64,000 nucleotides of DNA from Nocardia aurantia (lineage in GTDB: Bacteria; Actinomycetota; Actinomycetes; Mycobacteriales; Mycobacteriaceae): assembly GCF_009604425.1 (NCBI RefSeq), contig NZ_WEGI01000017.1:1-64000 (forward strand). The letters are read 5' to 3'. Made by a program: the position numbers and the translations under genes. The notes below the pieces were generated by a model that worked only from the letters and a program-made list of their open reading frames with translations, had not been told where the DNA came from and ran no database searches. Below, one piece after another: positions 16,905-25,683 of this stretch (position 1 is the stretch's first letter; every line of letters starts with the position of its first letter).

Positions 16905-18610
16905 CACTGCTGTCCTTCTGCGTACCAGGTTCGGAATTCGTCGTAGCTCGGCATTTCCTCCGAGTTCGCCTTCGGATCGACGGCGACGTGGATCACGCCC
17001 GGCTTGCCGCTGGCGTAGGCGCGCTTGATGGCCGGGGCGATGTCCTCGTCGCGCTCGACGTATTCGCCGTAGCAGCCGAAGCCCTCCGCGACCTTGTCCA
17101 GGCGCACGTTCTTGCTCCAGTGCACACCGGTCTCGAGCGAGCCGTGCCCGAAAGTCCGCTTGTAGACGCCGACTTCGAGGCCCCACTGGTAGTCGACGCC
17201 GACCACGCAGACCAGCGGCAGGTTCAGCCGCGCCGCGGTCTCCAGCTCGGCGATCTGGAACTGGAACGAGGAGTCGCCGGTGACCAGCATGACCGGCCGC
17301 TTGCCGCCGTCGGCGACCGAGGCGCCGACCGCGTACGGCAGGCCGGTGCCGAGGTGCCCGAAGTTCTGGTTCCAGATCACGTCGTGCGGCTTGGCCTGCG
17401 AATAGGTCCAGCCGAAGATCGTGGTCGCGCCACCGTCGCGGACCATGATGCCCTCCGGCGGAAACGCCTGGGTGGCTTCGACGATCAGGCGCGCGGGATG
17501 CACCGGGGACTGGCCGGACGGCGCTGTCTCGGCCAGGTCCGCGAGCCGGGCGGCGTCCTCGTCGATCCAGCGCTGCAGATCCGGCGTCGCGGTGCGCGGG
17601 GTGTCGCGCAGCGCCTCCACCAGCTGCGGCACGATCGCGCGCAGATCGCCGACCAGCGGCACATCGATCGGCCGGTTCACACCGATCGCGGACGGATCCT
17701 GTTCCACCAGAACCCATTTGCGGTTGGCCTCGTTGGCGACCCAGTGCCGCCAGCGGCCGAAGTGCACGGGCTCACCGAGTTCGGTGCCGATGGCCAGGCA
17801 CAGGTCCGAGTTCACCACCGCGTCGATCGACGACGGCGAGAAGCCGTACGGGAAGGTGCGATCCTCGAGACCCTCGATGTAGGAGGTGCCGCCGGAGGTC
17901 TGGATGACCGGGACCGCCATGAGATCCGCGAGTTCCTTCACCGCGGCGCCGGCCCGCGAGGTGTGCACGCCGTGGCCGACCAGCAGCACCGGCTGCTTCG
18001 CGGCGCGGATGTACTGCACCGCCTCGGCGATCTTGTCCGGTCCCGCGGTCTGCCCGACGAGCCGGTACCGGTGCGGCGGCAGCACCGGCGGGAGCTCGAG
18101 CTCCTCGTGGATGACGTGCTGCGGGTACTCGATGTACACCGGGCCGGGCCGCCCGGACACCGCCTGGCGGATGCCCTCGCGGATGATCTCGTCGACCTGG
18201 TCCGCGTATTCGATACTCGCGCTGTACTTCACGGAGTTCTCGATCAGCCCGGACTGCTGCACGAACTGGATCCGGCCGCGGCGCACCCGCTGCTCGGTGA
18301 TCCGGTCCCGCTGGCCGCCGAGGAAGATGATCGGCGAGTTCTCGACCTTGGCGCACATGATCGAACCGGCCAGGTTGGCGATGCCGGGGCCGAGCGTGCC
18401 GATGGCGACGGCGGGCTTGCCGGTCATCCGCGAGACGCCCTCGGCCATGAAGCCGGCCGACTCCTCGTGGTGCGGCGCGACGACATTCCAGCCGCGCTGC
18501 TCCGCGGTGAGGAACAGATGCACGAAGTTCGGGTCCGGAATACCGAAGATCGTGTTGATGCCCTCGGCCTCGAACAGTTCCAGGATGCGTTCGTAAACCT
18601 TGATCGCCAT
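16904..18610 (-). CDS. ThDP-dependent decarboxylase / 2-hydroxyacyl-CoA lyase-like enzyme
   Basis: A 568-residue thiamine-diphosphate enzyme of the acetolactate synthase / oxalyl-CoA decarboxylase / HACL group. The N-terminal PYR domain has IFGIPDPNFVHLF and the ThDP-activating Glu in PHHEESAGFMAEG (residue 49 or 50). A central domain follows. The C-terminal PP domain has the metal motif as GDSSFQFQIAELETA (near residue 445) and VVGVDYQWG, so the canonical GDG and NN are GDS and VD. It could decarboxylate a 2-oxo acid or cleave a 2-hydroxyacyl-CoA to an aldehyde plus formyl-CoA; coupling to the aldehyde dehydrogenase supports an aldehyde product. ATG 18610 is 2 bases from the SDR stop. Confidence 0.87.
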   Translation of the reverse strand: MAIKVYERILELFEAEGINTIFGIPDPNFVHLFLTAEQRGWNVVAPHHEESAGFMAEGVSRMTGKPAVAIGTLGPGIANLAGSIMCAKVENSPIIFLGGQRDRITEQRVRRGRIQFVQQSGLIENSVKYSASIEYADQVDEIIREGIRQAVSGRPGPVYIEYPQHVIHEELELPPVLPPHRYRLVGQTAGPDKIAEAVQYIRAAKQPVLLVGHGVHTSRAGAAVKELADLMAVPVIQTSGGTSYIEGLEDRTFPYGFSPSSIDAVVNSDLCLAIGTELGEPVHFGRWRHWVANEANRKWVLVEQDPSAIGVNRPIDVPLVGDLRAIVPQLVEALRDTPRTATPDLQRWIDEDAARLADLAETAPSGQSPVHPARLIVEATQAFPPEGIMVRDGGATTIFGWTYSQAKPHDVIWNQNFGHLGTGLPYAVGASVADGGKRPVMLVTGDSSFQFQIAELETAARLNLPLVCVVGVDYQWGLEVGVYKRTFGHGSLETGVHWSKNVRLDKVAEGFGCYGEYVERDEDIAPAIKRAYASGKPGVIHVAVDPKANSEEMPSYDEFRTWYAEGQQ

Positions 18611-18612
18611 GC

Positions 18613-19620
18613 TCACTTCCCTTCCGTGCCTGCGTTGCTCGCGGCTGTAGTCCCCGGGCGGCTCGCCGCCGTGGTCCCTGGGCGGCTCGCCGCCGTGGTC
18701 CCTGGGCGGCTCGCCGCCGTGGCCATCGCGAAGCTGCGGCCGATGTGATCGGCCTGCCCCGACGGCACCGGTGACAGCTGCCACGAGTTGTCGGTGTTGC
18801 GGATTTCGTCGATACGCGCGGCGACCTCGTCGACCGTCCAGGACGGCTGGTACACGCCCGGGGTCTCCGCGATGTAGGCGCGGGCCACCCGGCCCGCGAT
18901 GGCGATCAGCATTTCGCCGGTGAGAGTGCAGGATTCGTGCGCGAGATAGGCCACCGTGGGGGCGACCAGCTCGGCGCGCATGTCCGGGTAGGCCGAGGTG
19001 TCGATACCCTCGGCCATCCGGGTCAGCGCCGACGGGAGGATCACGTTCGAATTGACCCCCACCGCAGCGCCTTCCAGCGCGATGATGTTCGACAGCCCGA
19101 TCGCGCCGGCCTTCGACGACGCGTAGTTGGCGCACGCCTGCGCGCCGTAGATGCCGCCGATGGAGGAGGTCAGCACCACCCGGCCGTACCCGGCTTTCGC
19201 CATGTGCGGGAACGCCGCTCGCGACACGTGGAACGCACCGCGCAGGTGCACGTCCAGCACGGCGTCGAAATCCTCGTAGCTTAGCTCGGTCAGCGATCCG
19301 TAGCGCACGTTGCCGGCGTTGTGGATCAGGATGTCGATGCGCCCGTACGTGTCCAGCGCCGTATCGATGATCGCCTGCCCGCCGGCGGCGGTCGCCACCG
19401 ATGCGGTGGAAGCGACCGCCGCGCCGCCCGCTGCCTCGATCGCTTCGACAACCTCCGCGGCGACGTTCTTTTCGACGGTGTCACCGCGCATGGTGCCGCC
19501 GGCGTCGTTGACGACCACCTTGGCGCCACGGGACGCGAGCAGTTCGGCGTACGCGCGCCCCAACCCTCGCCCGGCGCCGGTGATCACGGCGACACGGTCG
19601 TCGAATCTGAGTTCGGACAA
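18613..19620 (-). CDS. SDR oxidoreductase with repetitive C-terminal tail
   Basis: A 335-residue SDR resembling the dehydrogenase part of peroxisomal multifunctional enzymes (3-hydroxyacyl-CoA type): VITGAGRGLGRAYAELLASR, VVNDAGG, the HNAGN motif, TSSIGG and the catalytic YASSK. A region after residue 250 (YIAETPGVYQPSWTVDEVAA) matches the MFE-2-like extension. The last ~35 residues are three near-identical 8-residue repeats (TAASRPGT) and a remnant, encoded by a 24-bp DNA repeat, likely disordered and not part of the fold. It lies between the BVMO and ThDP genes; oxidation of a 3-hydroxyacyl-CoA is the best guess. Confidence 0.87.
   Translation of the reverse strand: MSELRFDDRVAVITGAGRGLGRAYAELLASRGAKVVVNDAGGTMRGDTVEKNVAAEVVEAIEAAGGAAVASTASVATAAGGQAIIDTALDTYGRIDILIHNAGNVRYGSLTELSYEDFDAVLDVHLRGAFHVSRAAFPHMAKAGYGRVVLTSSIGGIYGAQACANYASSKAGAIGLSNIIALEGAAVGVNSNVILPSALTRMAEGIDTSAYPDMRAELVAPTVAYLAHESCTLTGEMLIAIAGRVARAYIAETPGVYQPSWTVDEVAARIDEIRNTDNSWQLSPVPSGQADHIGRSFAMATAASRPGTTAASRPGTTAASRPGTTAASNAGTEGK
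18637..18724. repeat. 24-bp tandem repeat in the 3' end of the SDR gene
   Basis: Three full units (18637-18660, slightly diverged; 18661-18684 and 18685-18708, identical) and a 16-base partial unit (18709-18724). The 24-base period keeps frame and adds eight residues per unit to the SDR tail. The identical inner units point to recent slippage. Confidence 0.9.
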
Positions 19621-19661
19621 CGAAAATTCCTCTCACACAATGGGTACGGTCGGAGTGATGA

Positions 19662-21488
19662 TCACTCGCTGAGGGCCATGCCCTCGAGGTCGCCGGCGTC
19701 GCGCCACCCCTGCAGCAGTTCCTCGAGGACGTAGAAGCCGCCCCAGAACGGATCACCCAGGAACGAGCGGCCGTTCGGCTCACCCTCGCTGTTGTAGTAG
19801 CCGGGGGTGCACTCGGAGGTGAACTGGCTGTTGTCGATCGAGTGCGCGCGCACGGTCTGCACCCAGCCCTCCTCGGCTTCCTCGGTGGGCTCCACCACTT
19901 TCGCGCCGCGCGCCAGCGTCTGGCTGATGATGTAGGCGATGTGATCGGCCTGCTGCTCGAACATCAGCGTGGTCGCCGCGGTGACGCCGCCCTGGATGAA
20001 TCCGGTGGCGAGGTAGTTCGGGAAACCGTGCGCCATGATGCCGTGCAGCGTGCGGAAACCCTTGCCCCAGTGCTCGTACAGCGACTGACCGCCGCGGCCG
20101 GCGATCGGCTTGATGTCGAGCTGCCGCTCGAGCGCGGTGGTGATCTCGAAGCCGCTGGCGAACACGATGGCGTCGACCTCGTACTCGACGCCGTTGGCGA
20201 CGACACCCTTCTCGGTGATGCGCTCGACGCCCTTCTGCTCCGAGACGTCGACCAGGGTGACGTTCGGGCGGTTGAAGGTCGGCAGGTAGTCGTCGTTGAA
20301 GACCGGCCGCTTGCACATGTTGCGGTAGTAGGGCTTCAGCGTCTCCGCGGTCTGCGGATCCTTCACCACCTCGGCGATGCGCTGCCGCAGCCGTTCCATC
20401 GACTTGTAGTCCTCGATCTCCTTGAGCTCGAGGAACTTCAGCGGATCGGCCAGGGCGGCCCACCCGTTGGTGGCGTCCAGCTTGGCGGCCAGGTTGCGCG
20501 CGACCTCGGTCCAGCCGTCGCAGATCAGGTCCGGCTCACCGGGGGAGTAGAACGCGAAGGCGGCGTTGTGGAAGTTGCGTTGCCGCGCCGCGCGCCAGCC
20601 CGGGGTCAGGGACTTCACCCATTCCGGATCGGTCTCGTAGTTGTCGCGCTCGAAGATGTAGGAGGGCGTGCGCTGGAACACGGTCAGGTGCTTCGCGCCC
20701 TGCGCGAGATGCGGAACCACCTGCACGCCACTGGCTCCGGTGCCGATGACGGCGATCTTCTTGTCGCTGATCCGGTCCAGGCCGCCGTGCAGATCGCCGC
20801 CGGTGTACTCGTAGTCCCACCGGGCGGTGTGGAAGGTGTGGCCCTTGAAATCCTTGATGCCGGGGATACCGGGCAGCTTCGGACGGTTGTAGGGGCCCTG
20901 GCACATCACCACGAACCGCGCGCGGATCTCGTCGCCGCGATTGGTCCCGATATGCCAGCGCTTGTCCGCCTCGTCCCAGGCCAGCGAACGGACCAGGGTG
21001 TGGAAGATCGCGTGCTCGTACAGGCCGAAATGCTTACCGATGCGCTGCGCGTGCTCGTAGCATTCGTCGCCGTGCGAGAACCGCTCCTTGGGCATGAAGC
21101 CGGTTTCCTCGAGCAGCGGGAGATAGCAGTACGAATCGGAATCGACCTGGATGCCCGGGTAGCGATTCCAATACCAGACACCGCCGAAGTCACCGCCGAG
21201 TTCGACGATCTTGAAATCGGTGACCCCGGCCTGCTGCAACCGGTGCGCGGTGATGAGTCCGGAGAAACCGCCGCCGAGGATCACGACCTCGATCTCGTCG
21301 GTGATCGGATCACGGGGCGTCACCGGGGTATGCGGATCCGCCTCGTAGAATTCGGCGAATTCGTCCTCGGCCTCGAGGTACTGCTGCTGCCCTTCCGGGC
21401 GCAGGCGCTTGTCCCGCTCGGCGAGGTACTTCGCCCGCAGCGCTTCCTGATCGACATCGGGGGTCTGCGTTGGTGCGCAGTTCTGCAT
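19662..21488 (-). CDS. Baeyer-Villiger monooxygenase (FAD, NADPH)
   Basis: A 608-residue type I BVMO that inserts oxygen next to a ketone, giving an ester or lactone. It has the FAD-binding motif VVILGGGFSGL (near residue 70), the diagnostic fingerprint FKGHTFHTARWDY (FxGxxxHTxxWD, near 213), and the NADPH Rossmann motif IAVIGTGASGVQ. The ~60-residue N-terminal extension (LRAKYLAERDKRLRPEG) is usual for the phenylacetone / cyclododecanone / steroid-type branch. It sits between the Rieske oxygenase and an SDR, so a ring or side-chain ketone made by those enzymes is the likely substrate. Confidence 0.93.
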   Translation of the reverse strand: MQNCAPTQTPDVDQEALRAKYLAERDKRLRPEGQQQYLEAEDEFAEFYEADPHTPVTPRDPITDEIEVVILGGGFSGLITAHRLQQAGVTDFKIVELGGDFGGVWYWNRYPGIQVDSDSYCYLPLLEETGFMPKERFSHGDECYEHAQRIGKHFGLYEHAIFHTLVRSLAWDEADKRWHIGTNRGDEIRARFVVMCQGPYNRPKLPGIPGIKDFKGHTFHTARWDYEYTGGDLHGGLDRISDKKIAVIGTGASGVQVVPHLAQGAKHLTVFQRTPSYIFERDNYETDPEWVKSLTPGWRAARQRNFHNAAFAFYSPGEPDLICDGWTEVARNLAAKLDATNGWAALADPLKFLELKEIEDYKSMERLRQRIAEVVKDPQTAETLKPYYRNMCKRPVFNDDYLPTFNRPNVTLVDVSEQKGVERITEKGVVANGVEYEVDAIVFASGFEITTALERQLDIKPIAGRGGQSLYEHWGKGFRTLHGIMAHGFPNYLATGFIQGGVTAATTLMFEQQADHIAYIISQTLARGAKVVEPTEEAEEGWVQTVRAHSIDNSQFTSECTPGYYNSEGEPNGRSFLGDPFWGGFYVLEELLQGWRDAGDLEGMALSE

Positions 21489-21521
21489 TCGAAATCCTTT
21501 GTAACTGAGTAAAAGTCGGCG

Positions 21522-22913
21522 TCACACGAAATCGCGTGGCTCGCCGGTGCCCATGTAGGAGGCGAGATTGTGGTGCAGGCTGACCACGGTCCGCTCGCGG
21601 TACGGATTGGGCTTCGGCCCGGAGAATCCGCGCGATTTCATGCCCTGCTGCACGGCGGCCATGTTGTCGAAATCCTGCGGCAGAACGGTGCGCCAGCCCG
21701 GATCGCCGACCGGTGTGTAGATCCATTCCGTCTCCGGTTCCTCACCGGGCGGGAACAATTCGAAGACCGCGGCCTCGAAGATGCACTTGTCCGGGTCGTA
21801 GCCGTAGGGCCGGAATCGGTAGCAGAGCATGTTGTTGACCGCGTGGCCGATCTGGAAATTCGGGAAGATCTGCCAGGAGGTGCCGCTCTTGGCGACCGTT
21901 TCCGGGTCGACGGTCGGCCAGATGACGCCGCGGTCGGCGTCCTCCTTGCGGCAGGTGTCCAGCCAGTACCGCAGCACCTCGGCCGGCGGGGTGCCCTCGG
22001 GCAGTTCCGTGGCCAGCCGGTTCGCCACCTCGACCATCGTCTCGGTGGTGTTGGTGTTGGCGTTCTCCCAGGTGAAATTCTGCAATTGCGCGGTGGAGAG
22101 CCGGGCATCGGCGCCGCTGCCGACGCGCAGTTTGCCCTGGTTCTCCTCCATGCCCTTCGGCGCGTCGTAGCCGATGTTGCTGTGCAGGCCCTGGTTACGT
22201 CCCCAGCCGAGGAAATTGCCGAAATTCATGAATTCCGGATGGGTGTAGGGGACGTGGTAGGTCTCCATGAACGCCTCGAAGGCGACCTTCCAGTTGCAGT
22301 CGAAGGTCAGCCAGCGCCGCCACCGGTACCGCATGTTCTCCAGCTGGAACGGATCCAGCAGCGAGGCGGCCGGCTCCAGATATTCGCGCAGCGGAACACA
22401 ATCGGGATCCATGTTCAGCCAGACCCAGCCGCCCCAGGTGTCGACCTGGACCGGATTGAGCCGATCGGTGCGGTCGTTCAGGCCGCAGGTCCAATCGTCT
22501 CGTTCGGGGACGAAGGTGTTCTGGCCCTCCAGGTTGTAGCGCCAGCCGTGGAATCCGCAGACGAATTGCTTGCGCTGCCCGCGGGCGTCGTGCTCGCCCG
22601 GGGGAGTGTCGACCAGCCGCCGGCCGCGGTGCGCGCAGACGTTGTAATAGGCCCGGATCGTCTCGGCGTCGGTCCGCACCAGAATGAACGATTCGTGCTG
22701 GATCTCGTAGGTGAGGAAATCCCCCACCCGCGGCAATTCCTCCACACGGCAGACCTGCTGCCACACCTTGGACCAGAGTTTGTCGGCCTCGGCGCGGGCG
22801 TACTCCTCGGAGATGTACGCTTCCACGCCGATCGTCATCGGGCTCGACAGCGGCTCGGCCGCCGCGGCGGACCCGCTCGATGATGCGGATACATTATCGA
22901 TGGTTTCGGTCAT
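21522..22913 (-). CDS. Rieske aromatic-ring-hydroxylating-type oxygenase, alpha subunit
   Basis: A 463-residue terminal oxygenase. The Rieske [2Fe-2S] ligands are Cys93, His95, Cys119 and His122 (NVCAHRGRRL and FVCGFHGWRY). The mononuclear iron site lies in NWKVAFEAFMETYHVPYTH, with the two His and the bridging Asp/Glu region. No beta subunit, ferredoxin or reductase gene is near, so it must borrow electron carriers, as homomeric KshA-type or demethylase-type enzymes do. It is the second gene of the long operon. Hydroxylation or O/N-dealkylation is possible; the substrate is unknown. Confidence 0.92.
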   Translation of the reverse strand: MTETIDNVSASSSGSAAAAEPLSSPMTIGVEAYISEEYARAEADKLWSKVWQQVCRVEELPRVGDFLTYEIQHESFILVRTDAETIRAYYNVCAHRGRRLVDTPPGEHDARGQRKQFVCGFHGWRYNLEGQNTFVPERDDWTCGLNDRTDRLNPVQVDTWGGWVWLNMDPDCVPLREYLEPAASLLDPFQLENMRYRWRRWLTFDCNWKVAFEAFMETYHVPYTHPEFMNFGNFLGWGRNQGLHSNIGYDAPKGMEENQGKLRVGSGADARLSTAQLQNFTWENANTNTTETMVEVANRLATELPEGTPPAEVLRYWLDTCRKEDADRGVIWPTVDPETVAKSGTSWQIFPNFQIGHAVNNMLCYRFRPYGYDPDKCIFEAAVFELFPPGEEPETEWIYTPVGDPGWRTVLPQDFDNMAAVQQGMKSRGFSGPKPNPYRERTVVSLHHNLASYMGTGEPRDFV

Positions 22914-22958
22914 GGCTTCTCCCGGTGGATTCAGCGGGTGGGGGTTTTCGACATGGAT

Positions 22959-24569
22959 TCACGCATCCTGACGCAGGGCCAGCACGCTGCCCTCGGCGTC
23001 GGCGGACACGTACACGGTGCCGTCCGGTCCGGCGGTGATACCGGTGAACGGACCCTGCGGGCCGGAGAACGGCTGCACGCCCAGCAGCGGCTTCGCGGTG
23101 ACCCCGGGAGGCGCGCCGACCGGCAGGTTCTCCGCGAGCGTCTGCCGGATCTTGGTGCCGAGATCGACGCTGATCACGGCCTTGAGGCCGACGTCGACAA
23201 CGAGCAGTTGCCCGCCGCGGACCAGCAGCCCGTGCGGGGTCCGCAGGCCGTCGACCAGGGTGTCGACCCTGCCGTCGACGATGGACACGACCCGCCCGGC
23301 GCCCGATTCGGCCACCAGGACCGTGTCGCCGGGGCCGAACGCGACGCCGATCGGCTGGTTCAGCCCGCTCGCCAGCGTCTCGATCTGTCCGCCGCGCACC
23401 GCCAGAACCCGTCCCGCGGAACCGAATTCGGTGACCACGAGCCGGCCGTCGGATCCGGACGCGATGCCGTACGGCTGGTCGATGCCCTCGGCGAGGACCT
23501 CGGTCTCCTCCTTGGCCGGACGGTAGACGGCCACCGTGCCGGCCGCGGTGGTGACGAGGAATTCGTCTGCGCCCGCGGCGATCACGCCGCGGATCGGGCC
23601 GGGGTAGTTGGGCGTGAACAACATTCCCAGCGCCTCGGGGGTGCCGGAGCGCAGGGCGTACAGGTGGGTGCCGTCGGCGATGTACAGCACGCCGTCGGGC
23701 CCGACGGTCAGGTCCAGCGGCCAGCTCAGGCCACCCGGCAGGGTGGTGCTGGTCTCGCCGGCGGCGGAGATCTCGGTGATCTCGCCGGTGAAGTTCGAGA
23801 CGTACAGCCGGTCGCCGATGAACGTGCAATTGTCCAGGCCCGGAGCGAGATTCGCGAGCACCCGGCGGTCGCCGGTGCGCGGATCGATGCGCAGGACCTG
23901 CCCGGACCCCGCCTGGGTGGAGACGATGTTCCCGTGGGGATCGAATTTCACCGAGTCGGGTCCGGCGAGGTCGCCGACGACCCGTTCCGGTTCTCCGCCT
24001 TCGGGATCGATGCGCCAGATGTCATTGGTGCCCATCACCGGGTAGTAGAGGTAGCCGTCCGGGCCGACCTCCATGGCGTTGGGCAACGGCAGGTTGTCCA
24101 CCAGGACGCGGGGCGCGCCGCCGTCGAGCGGCAGCTCCATCAGCCGGCCGCCGATCCGGCATTCGTTGACGAACAGCCGGCCCTGGTACACGGTGATGCC
24201 GTTGGCGCCCGGGAGGTCGTCGCGCAGCAGCCGGACGCTGCCGTCGGCGCCGCGCACACTGACGCGGCCGTCGTAGTACTCGGTGGCGTAGAGGTTGCCG
24301 GCCGGGTCGAAGGCGATGTCGTCGGGGGCGACGATGTCGCCGCCCTTCGCGCTGATGGTCTCGATCTCGCCGCTGGCTGTGTCCAGTGCGCTGATCGTGC
24401 TACCGCTGACCTGGGCCACGTAGATGCGGCCGTCCGGACCGGTTCTCAGTCCGTTGGCGCCGAAGAGGCGGCTGGGCGGGGTGAGCCGCTCCACGCTCCA
24501 GCCCTCGGCAAGGGCGATCGAAGTTGTACTGGCGTAACGCGCCCCTGGTGCCAAAGCGGGGCCTCCCAT
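22959..24569 (-). CDS. SMP-30 / NHL-type beta-propeller protein
   Basis: A 536-residue protein built of many short blades with the pattern GPDGxIYVA, FDPAGNLYATEY and VGPDGYLYYP, as in SMP-30/gluconolactonase and NHL propellers; the length suits about twelve blades. Such proteins often hydrolyse lactones (metal-dependent), which would suit a lactone made by the neighbouring BVMO, but I do not see a complete SMP-30 metal triad and this is inference. No signal peptide is evident. It is the first gene of the long operon, with an operator-like palindrome 95 bases upstream. ATG 24569 lacks a good ribosome site, so the start is uncertain. Confidence 0.75.
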   Translation of the reverse strand: MGGPALAPGARYASTTSIALAEGWSVERLTPPSRLFGANGLRTGPDGRIYVAQVSGSTISALDTASGEIETISAKGGDIVAPDDIAFDPAGNLYATEYYDGRVSVRGADGSVRLLRDDLPGANGITVYQGRLFVNECRIGGRLMELPLDGGAPRVLVDNLPLPNAMEVGPDGYLYYPVMGTNDIWRIDPEGGEPERVVGDLAGPDSVKFDPHGNIVSTQAGSGQVLRIDPRTGDRRVLANLAPGLDNCTFIGDRLYVSNFTGEITEISAAGETSTTLPGGLSWPLDLTVGPDGVLYIADGTHLYALRSGTPEALGMLFTPNYPGPIRGVIAAGADEFLVTTAAGTVAVYRPAKEETEVLAEGIDQPYGIASGSDGRLVVTEFGSAGRVLAVRGGQIETLASGLNQPIGVAFGPGDTVLVAESGAGRVVSIVDGRVDTLVDGLRTPHGLLVRGGQLLVVDVGLKAVISVDLGTKIRQTLAENLPVGAPPGVTAKPLLGVQPFSGPQGPFTGITAGPDGTVYVSADAEGSVLALRQDA

Positions 24570-24663
24570 GCTGAAGAAGAACGTCGGTGTCCACGATGTG
24601 GCGACAGGGATTGATCCATACGTTTCGTGACCCAGGCCACTATCGATGGGTCAGGCTACTTCA

Positions 24664-24677
24664 ATCCTCACAAGGAT
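24664..24677. promoter_or_regulatory. GntR operator candidate, site 1 (long catabolic operon)
   Basis: ATCCTCACAAGGAT, arms ATCCT/AGGAT around four bases, 95 bases before the SMP-30 gene and 102 bases after the GntR stop. The same motif recurs in two other promoters of the cluster (sites 2-4), which marks it as the likely binding site of the GntR/FCD regulator. Confidence 0.7.
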
Positions 24678-24779
24678 AGCAATACTTGAAAAGCTGGCAG
24701 GTCGATGTCTAGACTCTGGCCCGGACGACGACACCCCGCCACCGGACGGCGACGGGGTGTCGAAGCTGTTGCAGCAGTA

Positions 24780-25586
24780 CTAGATTCGGGCCCGTGGCCC
24801 GGACTGGACCGCCTGCCGCGCCATCGCGGCGGAGGCATTGACAACACCGTCGTCGAAACGTTCGAGCACGATCGCCTGGGTGGCGATCAGATGGGCCCGC
24901 GCCAGACGCGCCGCCTCGGCGGCGTCCCCGTCCGCGATGGCCCGGGTGATCCGCCGGTGTGCGTGCACGGCATCGTGCGCCTCGCTGGTCGAGGGATACT
25001 CGCCGCGCCGCGTCAGCACCTCGGCCCACGCCTCCTCCTGCGCCGACCACAGCCGGGCCAGGCTGGACACCACGTAGCGCGTGGTGGCGTTCGGCACGAA
25101 CGAGATGATCAGATCGTGATAGTCGCGCGCGGAGTGGGTGAATTGCGCTCCCTCGCCGACGAATTCGGCCGACGAGTCGACCGCGGCTTCCAGGGCCGGC
25201 ACCACCACCTCCAGCCGGTCCGCCCGGCGCGCGCACTCGGCGGCGCACATCGGTTCCAGCTGTTGCAGGCCGACGGCCAGATCGCCGAGCGTGACGCGGG
25301 CGCCCTGCAGGGCCAGGCCCAGGTGATACGCGGCCGACGACTCGTCGGGCCGGTGCACCTCGGCGCCGCCGACATTGCCACGCCGGACCGTCACCAGGCC
25401 CTCGGTCTCCAGGATGCGCAGCGCCTCCCGGATCGAGGGGTAACTGACGCCGAACTCCTTGACCAGCTGATCCTGGGTCGGCAGGCGGAAATCGTCGTCG
25501 CCGGCGAGAATGCGCGCACGCAATTCCGCCGCGACCGTCTCCGCGATGCGGCGCTGCGGAATGCGGCCGCGACGGGCCGTCGTCAC
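24780..25586 (-). CDS. GntR-family regulator (FadR/FCD subfamily)
   Basis: A 268-residue regulator. The N-terminal winged helix (about 10-78) reads RRIAETVAAELRARILAG, LPTQDQLVKEFGVSYPSIR and EALRILETEGLVTVRRG, the canonical GntR recognition helix and wing. The C-terminal helical FCD domain (about 100-240) includes the metal/ligand-binding pattern D(YHDLI)-H and VHAHRRITRAI. FCD regulators usually repress catabolic operons and release DNA on binding a carboxylate or acyl-CoA. The GTG start at 25586 is 66 bases from operator site 2, so autoregulation is likely. It lies between the two operons it probably controls. Confidence 0.92.
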   Translation of the reverse strand: MTTARRGRIPQRRIAETVAAELRARILAGDDDFRLPTQDQLVKEFGVSYPSIREALRILETEGLVTVRRGNVGGAEVHRPDESSAAYHLGLALQGARVTLGDLAVGLQQLEPMCAAECARRADRLEVVVPALEAAVDSSAEFVGEGAQFTHSARDYHDLIISFVPNATTRYVVSSLARLWSAQEEAWAEVLTRRGEYPSTSEAHDAVHAHRRITRAIADGDAAEAARLARAHLIATQAIVLERFDDGVVNASAAMARQAVQSGPRARI

Positions 25587-25651
25587 GCAGTCCGCCTGTC
25601 GGTCATGCGTTGGAGTCTAACCATCACCGAACGAGCGTTACAAATATTGCC

Positions 25652-25665
25652 ATCCTTACAATGAT
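25652..25665. promoter_or_regulatory. GntR operator candidate, site 2 (divergent promoter)
   Basis: ATCCTTACAATGAT in the 97-base gap between the GntR gene and the acyl-CoA dehydrogenase operon, 19 bases before the latter's ATG. Read on the minus strand it contains TTGTAAGGAT, the half shared with sites 3 and 4. Confidence 0.7.
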
Positions 25666-25683
25666 TGACGTAATGTGCGGCCC

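Noticed and set aside
24570..24663. Riboswitch in the leader of the long operon
   Set aside because: No conserved riboswitch core could be recognised; the leader shows only the operator-like palindrome.
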